Below, in pieces: positions 56,889 to 64,000 of a stretch of DNA of 64,000 nucleotides. The stretch's first letter is position 1. Each line of letters starts with the position of its first letter. The translations under genes and the position numbers were made by a program. The notes under the pieces were generated by a model. The model worked only from the letters and a program-made list of their open reading frames with translations. It did not search any database and had not been told where the DNA came from. The DNA is from Verrucomicrobiota bacterium (GTDB lineage: Bacteria; Verrucomicrobiota; Lentisphaeria; JABSQK01; JAJFLO01): the NCBI GenBank assembly GCA_021772615.1, contig JAJFLQ010000011.1, positions 1-64,000 of the forward strand. The letters run 5' to 3'.

Positions 56889-59800
56889 ATGCAAGGTAAA
56901 CGAGGTGTAAAGCGCAATCAGTCAAAAAATACAGGCAGGGTTCTGGCAATCCTGGTGGTCGTCGGTCTCGGCATGTTCATTGCACATGAACCGCCGGATG
57001 CCATGCGAACGGGCGGCGATCAGACGACAACGCAAGAATCAGCTCGGAATACCCCTTCGTTGAATCAGGAACGAACGCCATTGACATCGTCCGAAATCGA
57101 CAGACCGTCACCGGCCGTTATCGAGGCCGACGACGGCGATCTTACAGAAGTCGCACAGACTGCTACGACATCTGCGATCGCGACGGACCAAAGTGGCGTC
57201 GATGAAGCGCCTGTTCCAGGAGACGAAAACATCGTCGCCGAGCCACAGGCGACGCTACCGGATAGCAGGCGCGCCATATCCGCGAATCTAGCCTGGCCGG
57301 CGACATTCTTCGACGACTACCGGGACGCGAAAAAAGGCGACGAAATCACCATCGCTTTACCGGGTGCTCAGGAAGCCGTGGGTATCGTGTCCATTTCGGA
57401 GTCGGATGATACCGGGTTGATCTCTCTGACCGGAACGTTGGTGCAACCTGAGGCGGGAACCTTTTTTGTCAGCAAACAAAGCAGACCTGGCGTTGCGGGC
57501 AGCGTCATCGGGGTTATTCGATACGAGGAGAACGCGCTGGCCTACCGCATTGAGCCGGATGAACACACCGGCGCCCCTTATCTCGTTGCACACGACATTG
57601 ACGCAGTAATGTGCGTGGAATATGGCTATCCGGTCATGGACATGCAGCCCGATGGCGATGACGCGGATACATCGAACGAGAATGCTGCTGACCCGAATAC
57701 ATCCGCATCTGCAACGTCGGCGGCTGGTGTTCCGATTCTGGAAAGTCTTCCTGGCGCTGCCGGCGTGCTTTACATTGATGTCGACGGTGAAACCGGCCCG
57801 TTCAGCGCCTGGGGGGAATTTGACGCAGATCCGGCGGGATACAATGATTCGACGATAGAACAGATTTGGGAACGCGTTTCGGTAGACTTCCGGCCTTTTA
57901 ATCTCAACGTCACAACCAGTCTGGATGTCTATCTTGCAGCGCCTGTTGAGAGCCGACAGAGATGCATCGTTTCGAATTCAATGCCGGGATCGGGCGGCGG
58001 CGTGGCGTATCTGGGGTCATTCAACTGGACGGACGACGTCGTTTGCTGGGCCAGGAACTACGGCGTCTCTGCCGCCGCCGAGGTCATCAGCCATGAGTTC
58101 GGACATACTGTTAGACTCGCGCATGACGGTCGTATTGACCCGCCGGAAACGTACTATGGCGGTCATGGCTCCGGACAGACCGGCTGGGCACCGATAATGG
58201 GTGTTGGCTACTCCAAGAGCCTGGTTCAATGGAGCAAGGGAGAATATGCCAGCGCGAATAACACCCAGGATGACTTAGACATCATCGCATTCAACAACAA
58301 CAGCGTTGGCTATCGCGAGGATGACCACGGCGATACCCCTGTCGACTCGTCTCCGCTCAATTTCATTTCTGCCGATCAGGTACAAGACTCCGGCATCATT
58401 GAGACAACCGGCGACATTGATGCATTTCAATTCACGATCGGAGGTGGCGATGTCACGATCACCGTCCGACCGGCGCATACCGATCCGAATCTTGATATAG
58501 ACGCTCGAATTACAGATCTGGACGGCAACCAGTTCGCGTCATCAAACCCACCAGATCGTCTCGATGCCGAATTTGACGTTTCACTCGGCCCCGGAACGTA
58601 TACGGTCCAGGTCGCCGGAACGGGGGTGGGAAGCCCGCCGAATAACGGATACACCAATTACGCGTCCCTCGGAGAATACGCGATTACCGGATCGATTATC
58701 GACGTAGACCGCGCGATCTGGGCCGTAGACGATTCCTTTAGTACCGATGAGGACCAGGCAGTCCTTGTCGACGTGCTTGACAACGACATCACGACCGACA
58801 ACACGGATCTCGTTCTGCAACAGGTTTTTGCGGCAATGAACGGAGACGTCCAGGTCGTCGATGACAACGGCATCTCAAAGGTGTTGTATAGTCCGAATTC
58901 AAATTTCAACGGTACCGATAGTTTCGAATACCAGATCCACAACGCGACGGAAAGCGATATCGGACGGGCAACGATTATGATTCGCCCGGCGAATGATCAT
59001 CCGTCTGCCGTTGCCGATCACGCTATCTGCGCGGTGGGCCGTTCGGTCGTCATCGATGTCCTCGCTAACGACAGCGATATCGATCAAGATACCTTGGCGC
59101 TGACGTCCGTCACACAACCTGCATTGGGAACGACAGAAATTGTTGGTAATACGGTGCGCTATACGACGAACTTAGACATTCCAGGTCTTGACAGCTTCAC
59201 GTACACCATAGGGGATGGCAACGGCGGCAGCTCGACCGCAGCGGTCTCGGTCGAAATCATTGAGGGTTTTGCGGGGATCCCAATGAGCTACGGCCGCGTA
59301 GAGGACGTTTCCAATACGGCATGGAAAACGGTTGTTCTCGATACGACTTTTGAATCGATGATTGTCGTACCGACAATCATCAACACCGGCGACAACGCTC
59401 CATTGGCCCCGCGAATCCGCAATGCTACCGGCAATACGTTTGAGATCACCGTAGCCCGTGTTGACAACAGTAACGACGCCGCTATTCCGGTTTCCGTCTA
59501 TTATCTTGCAATAGAAGCAGGTGTCTATACGGACGGCGACCATGGCGTAAAAATGGAAGCATTGACATTCGAGTCGTCAAGGGTCGACGAGAATTCTTCA
59601 TGGGTTGGTGACCGACGGACGTACAGCAACACATATGCCAACCCGGTAGTGGTTGGACAGGTCATCACCGCCAATGATCCGAGACTGTCAATTTTCTGGT
59701 CACACGGGGCAACCGTAGTCGATCCCCCGTCGACAAGCGATCTTTGGATCGGAAAACATGTCGGCGAAGACCCGAATACGAACAGGCAAGTAGAAACCAT

Positions 59801-62800
59801 TGGTTACATCGTGGTCGAGCAGGGTGCGGGATTCATCGGTGAGATTCCATTTACCGCCGCTATTGGAGCCGACACGGTTGAGGGTGTGGACAATAATCCT
59901 CCGTTCATGTATCCGGTTGCAGGAATCGACACTGTCGATGTTGCGGTTGGCTGTATTGCGGGCATGGACGGCGGCGACGGCGCCTGGGCAATTCTTTACG
60001 AAGACCTTATGCCGACAACTCTGTCGATCGCCTTCGCTGCGGATGAAGATCAACTCAACGACAGCGAACGGCGTCATACCACCGAGCAGATCGCATATTT
60101 CGCACTGCAGGCCATGGACACCGCAAACAACGCGCCGGTAGCACGTTTCGATAGCGGCGAAACTCCGGAAGACACACCGCTGGCTATCGACGCCTTGTCG
60201 AACGACAGCGATATCGACGGCGATCCGCTGGATTTCGTTAATGTCTCGGATGCGAACAATGGACGCGTATCGATCACCGGCGGAGCAACCGGTCCAGTGA
60301 TCCAATACATCCCGAATGAGAATTTTAACGGGACGGACGGCTTTCACTATACCATACATGATGGGCAGGGCGGAATGGCCAGTGCCGATGTCGCGGTCAC
60401 CGTGACCCCGGTCAATGACAACCCCACGGCCGTTGACGACGACGTTTCAACTCCCGCGGACACTGCAGTTGTTGTCGACGTGCTTGAGAATGACCGTGAC
60501 ATTGACGGCGACGACCTGGAGCTTGACCGCGTGAGTTCTGCTGCCGGCGGCAGTGTCAGTATTGAGTCGGCGACGACGTTGTTGTATGCCCCCAACGCCG
60601 GATTTGTCGGTGTCGATGCATTTACATACACGATCAGAGACACGAACGGCGGCTTTGCAACTGCTACAGTCCGAGTACATGTCGAGCCGGTTGTGGACGG
60701 GCCGACGATGTCCCACGGTATTGTTCACGACATCCCCGGCTCCACATGGACAACGGTAAACCTGGATACGCCCTACGATTCGATGGTCGTGGTCGTCACA
60801 CCGCAGTACCAACAAAACCAACCGCCAATGACGACAAGGGTGCGACAGACAGGAATCGATAGCTTCCAACTTCGTATTGCCCGGCTGGACGGCCGAGCCG
60901 AGCCGATATCCGGAGTTTCGGCCCACTATCTGGTTGTCGAAGCGGGTGTCTACACGGTGGCGAATCACGGCGTAAAATTGGAAGCCGCCCGTTTCGAATC
61001 GACGGTAACCGACAGATCCGGCTCCTGGCAGGGAGAACGAGTTATTCCCGCCAACAGCTACGATAGCCCCGTTGTTCTGGGCCAGGTATTATCGGCAAAC
61101 GATTCCTCCGCCAGTATGTTCTGGTCCCGCGGTGAGACAAGAAGCGCACCGCCATCGACGAGCCAGATTTGGATCGGCAAGCATGTTGGTGAGGATGCGG
61201 ATCGAACGCGTTCGGACGAAACGATCGGGTACGTAATCATCGAAACCGGAAGCGGCACCATCGGCGGAAACCGATATTCGGCAGCCGTCGGCGCCAACAT
61301 TGTCCGGGGCATCGACGATGCACCGCCCTACTTCTATCCGATCGATGGTATCGACAATCCTGGCGCCACCATTGCCAGCCAAGCAGCAATGAATGGCGGA
61401 AACGGTGGATGGGCAGTCCTATATGATGCAGCATCGGCCCCCGCCTCGGCAGGAAGACTTTCTCTCGCTATCGATGAAGATCAATGGCGCGATAGCGAGC
61501 GCCGGCACACAACCGAACAGGTCGCCTTTATCGCTTTCGAATCCGATACGGATCCCAATACCGACCCGATCGCGAACAGCGATGAAGGTGAAACGTTGGA
61601 AGATATTTCTGTTGTAATCGATGTTCTGGCGAACGACAGCGATCCGAATGGTGATCTGCTCGAAATCGCAACATTCACGCAGGGAGCATTCGGTGATGTC
61701 GCAGTTGCTGATGAGACGGGCGTCGACTCACTCATCTATACGCCGCACGCCGACTACCACGGCGCCGATTCCTTCACATATACAATTCGCGACGGTGCCG
61801 GCGGACACGCCATCGGTACTGTGGTGATCGCCGTTGCTCCCGTAAACGACCCGCCGATCGCTGTTGATGATCAAGCGCGAACATTCGCCGGCGACACGAT
61901 CTCTATCGACATATTGTCGAACGATACAGACGTTGACGGCGACGACCTCGAAATAATAGCCGTGTCACAGCCCGGTCACGGATTCGTCAACGTCGAAGCA
62001 GATGCCACACTAAGCTACACTGCCGACGAAGACTTTATCGGCGCCGACGAGTTGGCTTACACGATCAGCGACGGGAACGGCGGTACTGCCGTAGCCACGA
62101 TCACCGTACAAATAGATCCCGTATCGGCGGGTCCAAATCTCCTGTTCGGTGTGGTTGACGATATGTCAAATAGCGAGTGGAGTACCGTCACCCTGGATCA
62201 TATCTATGAGTCGATGGTCGTCGTGCTGACACCCGTCTATGACGACTCGACGGTACCCGTTGTGCCCCGCGTCCGTAACGCCTTAGGCAACCGGTTCGAG
62301 ATACGACTCGATCGTGCAGATGGGGGAACGACCGAAATTACAGGTATCCCTGTCCACTATCTGGTTGTCGAGGAAGGGATATACACGGAATCCGAGCACG
62401 GCGTGACGCTTGAAGCGGTTACGTACGTATCCGGCGTCACCGATTCGAGTGGTTCCTGGGTGGGTGAAAATCAGCGCTATGCAAACGCGTATACGCGTCC
62501 GGTCGCACTTGGACAAGTGATGAGCTACAACGACCCGCGACCTTCCATGTTCTGGTCTCGTGGAAACGCAAGATCCGTCGCGCCAACAGCGGATGCGCTC
62601 TGGGTTGGAAAACACGTAGGTGAAGACACAAATCGAACCCGCAACGACGAAAGGATCGGCTACATTGTTATCGAGTCAGGCACGGGTATCATTGATGGGT
62701 TCAGATACGACGCCGCAGTCGGCGAAGACCGCATTCGTGGTGTCGGCGACAGACCGCCATATCACTACGCGACCGACATCGAAGCACCGCTGTCCGCCAT

Positions 62801-63581
62801 CGTCTGTCAAACCGGCATGGACGGTGCAAACGGAGGTTGGGCGATCCTGTACGGCGACGATCCGCTCGCTCCCGGAGAGCTTGCAGCGGCAATTGATGAA
62901 GATCAATTTCGCGATCCCGAGCGCCGGCACACGACCGAACAGGTTGCGTACATCGTATTCGAGACCATCGATCAGAACGCACCACACGACGACGAGTCCG
63001 CAGCTGGCGTGAAAGACTACCGGGGAGCGGGTGACGAAATCGACTTCGGAGCAGACGATGCATCACGGTATCCATCAGAGACTGAATATGAGGACGGAAT
63101 CCTCGCCGCCGGTGCGCGCTACGTATTGGATCAATCAGCCGACACATACGTTTTCGAATCCATACTTGAGCCCGGACCAAACCTGGTATCGATTCCAGTC
63201 GCAACGTCGACCACGTTTGATGACATCTTCCGGGACATAGAGGTTACGGGCATTCATCGGTGGGACAATCACGGTCAAACGCTTGTACCGGTCGACTTCG
63301 ACGCGTCACCGGTACCGGGCACTGGGTATTGGGTACAAAACGACGGCGATTTCAGCGAATACACCGTTGACGGTGCGGCAGGGTTTCAATCCGTGCCGTT
63401 GGTCTACGGCTGGAATCTGATTGGCGGCCCGACATATCGCTTCGTCTTACCGTTAGACACCGGACTGCATACCGCGCTTAGCTGGAATCCGGAAACCGCT
63501 GCATACGATGAACGTACAACGCTGATCCCCGGCCGCGGTTACCTGATATTTGCGCCCGCCGCTACCATGATCGATTATTGA
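56889..63581 (+). CDS. Giant exported metzincin-like / PPC / cadherin-like repeat protein
   Basis: This is 2,230 residues; AAGGGG precedes the ATG. A signal peptide or anchor lies at residues about 17-33 (RVLAILVVVGLGMFIA), followed by a Thr/Asp-rich linker. Residues about 290-470 look like a zinc protease: 'SHEFGHTVRLAHD' gives H402, E403, H406 and H412, spaced as in HExxHxxGxxH, but with Arg at the usual Gly position. A conserved-looking 'YYGGHGSGQTGWAPIMGVGY' follows, whose Met could be the Met-turn. A PPC (pre-peptidase C-terminal) domain lies near 508-605. From about 609 a unit of two Big_9/cadherin-like domains ('DEDQAVLVDVLDND') plus a domain of about 280 residues is repeated three times, to about 2028. 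The large domains carry 'W.TV.LD..(F/Y)(E/D)SM', 'VRN' and 'HYLVVEAGVY', reminiscent of H-type-lectin-like modules. The C terminus has 'GWNLIGGP'-type beta strands. No sorting tag is seen. Confidence 0.88.
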   Translation: MQGKRGVKRNQSKNTGRVLAILVVVGLGMFIAHEPPDAMRTGGDQTTTQESARNTPSLNQERTPLTSSEIDRPSPAVIEADDGDLTEVAQTATTSAIATDQSGVDEAPVPGDENIVAEPQATLPDSRRAISANLAWPATFFDDYRDAKKGDEITIALPGAQEAVGIVSISESDDTGLISLTGTLVQPEAGTFFVSKQSRPGVAGSVIGVIRYEENALAYRIEPDEHTGAPYLVAHDIDAVMCVEYGYPVMDMQPDGDDADTSNENAADPNTSASATSAAGVPILESLPGAAGVLYIDVDGETGPFSAWGEFDADPAGYNDSTIEQIWERVSVDFRPFNLNVTTSLDVYLAAPVESRQRCIVSNSMPGSGGGVAYLGSFNWTDDVVCWARNYGVSAAAEVISHEFGHTVRLAHDGRIDPPETYYGGHGSGQTGWAPIMGVGYSKSLVQWSKGEYASANNTQDDLDIIAFNNNSVGYREDDHGDTPVDSSPLNFISADQVQDSGIIETTGDIDAFQFTIGGGDVTITVRPAHTDPNLDIDARITDLDGNQFASSNPPDRLDAEFDVSLGPGTYTVQVAGTGVGSPPNNGYTNYASLGEYAITGSIIDVDRAIWAVDDSFSTDEDQAVLVDVLDNDITTDNTDLVLQQVFAAMNGDVQVVDDNGISKVLYSPNSNFNGTDSFEYQIHNATESDIGRATIMIRPANDHPSAVADHAICAVGRSVVIDVLANDSDIDQDTLALTSVTQPALGTTEIVGNTVRYTTNLDIPGLDSFTYTIGDGNGGSSTAAVSVEIIEGFAGIPMSYGRVEDVSNTAWKTVVLDTTFESMIVVPTIINTGDNAPLAPRIRNATGNTFEITVARVDNSNDAAIPVSVYYLAIEAGVYTDGDHGVKMEALTFESSRVDENSSWVGDRRTYSNTYANPVVVGQVITANDPRLSIFWSHGATVVDPPSTSDLWIGKHVGEDPNTNRQVETIGYIVVEQGAGFIGEIPFTAAIGADTVEGVDNNPPFMYPVAGIDTVDVAVGCIAGMDGGDGAWAILYEDLMPTTLSIAFAADEDQLNDSERRHTTEQIAYFALQAMDTANNAPVARFDSGETPEDTPLAIDALSNDSDIDGDPLDFVNVSDANNGRVSITGGATGPVIQYIPNENFNGTDGFHYTIHDGQGGMASADVAVTVTPVNDNPTAVDDDVSTPADTAVVVDVLENDRDIDGDDLELDRVSSAAGGSVSIESATTLLYAPNAGFVGVDAFTYTIRDTNGGFATATVRVHVEPVVDGPTMSHGIVHDIPGSTWTTVNLDTPYDSMVVVVTPQYQQNQPPMTTRVRQTGIDSFQLRIARLDGRAEPISGVSAHYLVVEAGVYTVANHGVKLEAARFESTVTDRSGSWQGERVIPANSYDSPVVLGQVLSANDSSASMFWSRGETRSAPPSTSQIWIGKHVGEDADRTRSDETIGYVIIETGSGTIGGNRYSAAVGANIVRGIDDAPPYFYPIDGIDNPGATIASQAAMNGGNGGWAVLYDAASAPASAGRLSLAIDEDQWRDSERRHTTEQVAFIAFESDTDPNTDPIANSDEGETLEDISVVIDVLANDSDPNGDLLEIATFTQGAFGDVAVADETGVDSLIYTPHADYHGADSFTYTIRDGAGGHAIGTVVIAVAPVNDPPIAVDDQARTFAGDTISIDILSNDTDVDGDDLEIIAVSQPGHGFVNVEADATLSYTADEDFIGADELAYTISDGNGGTAVATITVQIDPVSAGPNLLFGVVDDMSNSEWSTVTLDHIYESMVVVLTPVYDDSTVPVVPRVRNALGNRFEIRLDRADGGTTEITGIPVHYLVVEEGIYTESEHGVTLEAVTYVSGVTDSSGSWVGENQRYANAYTRPVALGQVMSYNDPRPSMFWSRGNARSVAPTADALWVGKHVGEDTNRTRNDERIGYIVIESGTGIIDGFRYDAAVGEDRIRGVGDRPPYHYATDIEAPLSAIVCQTGMDGANGGWAILYGDDPLAPGELAAAIDEDQFRDPERRHTTEQVAYIVFETIDQNAPHDDESAAGVKDYRGAGDEIDFGADDASRYPSETEYEDGILAAGARYVLDQSADTYVFESILEPGPNLVSIPVATSTTFDDIFRDIEVTGIHRWDNHGQTLVPVDFDASPVPGTGYWVQNDGDFSEYTVDGAAGFQSVPLVYGWNLIGGPTYRFVLPLDTGLHTALSWNPETAAYDERTTLIPGRGYLIFAPAATMIDY
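59268..62972 (+). repeat. Threefold super-repeat within the giant protease-like gene
   Basis: An uncharacterised domain of about 280 residues occurs three times, at nt about 59268-60107, 60700-61540 and 62130-62972, with two cadherin-like domains between each pair. Shared landmarks are 'W.TV.LD', 'IGKHVGED.N..R..ETIGY(I/V)', 'PP(F/Y).Y' and a terminal 'DEDQ..DSERRHTTEQ(I/V)A(Y/F)'. The repeats are diverged, so the duplication is not recent. Confidence 0.85.
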
Positions 63582-63621
63582 TAGCGGTACCGGATAGTTT
63601 CAGGGGTGCTTTCTCACCTTT

Positions 63622-63790
63622 CCTAGCAGCCTGTCGGACTTTGGGGATCGCAGCGAGAAATATGAGAAATCGAGGGCATTTTTTCACGAATTGAGGCGAA
63701 TATTGGACATATTCAACGAAAATTCGGGAGAAGATGCGCCGATTTTGTCAATTTCGCAGTAGATCCGGCCGAAGTCCGACTGGCTGCTAG
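63622..63790 (+). mobile_element. MITE-like element, copy 2
   Basis: This non-coding element of about 169 bp starts CCTAGCAGCCTGTCGGACTT and ends in the near-complement CCGACTGGCTGCTAG, with one mismatch in the terminal repeat. It aligns end to end with the reverse complement of the element at 54540-54709, so the two copies lie in opposite orientation 9 kb apart. The internal core 'GAGGGCATTTTTTC' and 'GAGGCGAATATTG' is shared. It encodes no transposase. Confidence 0.75.
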
Positions 63791-63944
63791 ATGCGAACAA
63801 ACCGCCGAGACTGCATACATCTGCCCGTTGAACTGCGCACGTCTGTGCGCCGCACCTCGCGGATGCGCCTTACCCGGCGCATAGCTCGGCGCGGCGCGAA
63901 ACCCGCGATAAATCGAGAACTCCAACGAACGACTTCGGCGGTGT

Positions 63945-63972
63945 GTTGGAATTCGCGTTTCAGCGTGCTTGC
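63945..63972 (+). repeat. 28-bp dispersed repeat, copy 2
   Basis: Begins GTTGGAATTCGCG and ends TTCAGCGTGCTTGC. It differs from 54729-54756 at two positions. See the first copy for context. Confidence 0.6.
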
Positions 63973-64000
63973 ATCATCCCCTCAATGCCACAAACTCGCC

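Larger units (their letters stand above)
63582..64000. other. Intergenic tail of the window with MITE-like element copy 2
   Basis: No supported gene is present. The stretch contains the inverted-repeat element at 63622-63790 and the second copy of the 28-bp dispersed repeat at 63945-63972. No clear terminator was seen after the giant gene. Confidence 0.5.

Noticed and set aside
1..64000. CRISPR arrays, tRNA and rRNA genes, intact insertion sequences
   Set aside because: No regularly spaced direct repeats, no cloverleaf-like sequence or rRNA segment, and no transposase-like ORF was recognised on reading.

Overview
This window looks like part of a chromosome of a Gram-negative bacterium with a large secreted and surface proteome. 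Pointers are one PEP-CTERM protein and one IPTL-CTERM-like protein (C-terminal sorting tags), an NtrC-type sigma-54 activator, a hybrid histidine kinase, a Ser/Thr kinase with a DWG motif, and four very long exported proteins rich in Ig-like and cadherin-like modules. The phylum cannot be fixed from this sequence alone; a proteobacterium or a member of the Planctomycetes-Verrucomicrobia-Lentisphaerae group would both fit. No rRNA, tRNA, CRISPR array or intact insertion sequence was seen.

Region 1 (1-37.7 kb) is a run of three giant co-directional genes separated by 18 bp and 1 bp, followed by a small gene. The first (5' end outside the window) is an Ig-like, LVIVD-propeller, LamG and beta-helix protein of more than 4,830 residues. 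The second is a 3,150-residue Ig-like/SbsA-like/TIG protein with a signal peptide. The third is a 4,413-residue secreted RHS/YD-repeat protein that ends in an RHS core with a DPMGL self-cleavage motif, a hydrophobic segment, a pretoxin HINT domain and a roughly 180-residue toxin-like tip. The small acidic ORF after it is the natural immunity candidate. A block of eight EF-hand-like loops interrupts the RHS shell. Together this reads as a polymorphic-toxin locus with two giant Ig-type partners.

Region 2 (37.7-44.7 kb) has about 1 kb of repeat-bearing intergenic DNA, an IPTL-CTERM-like protein, then a compact three-gene set: a membrane alkaline-phosphatase-fold transferase of the LtaS/sulfatase type and a fused MFS/spermidine-synthase-type protein that is split in two by one in-frame stop.

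Region 3 (44.7-51.7 kb) has a hybrid histidine kinase, a PEP-CTERM protein, and an AT-rich, tightly coupled wbuY-wbuZ-wbuX type cassette for sugar amidation of surface glycans, probably acquired by transfer.

Region 4 (51.7-56.5 kb) has a minus-strand TerB-like/Ser-Thr kinase pair with an ATGA overlap, a Bcp-type peroxiredoxin and an orphan sigma-54 response regulator. A roughly 170-bp MITE-like element lies between the last two genes, and a second copy in the opposite orientation lies at 63.6 kb.

Region 5 (56.5-64 kb) is a 2,230-residue exported protein with a metzincin-like zinc motif, a PPC domain and a threefold super-repeat of cadherin-like pairs plus an uncharacterised domain of about 280 residues.
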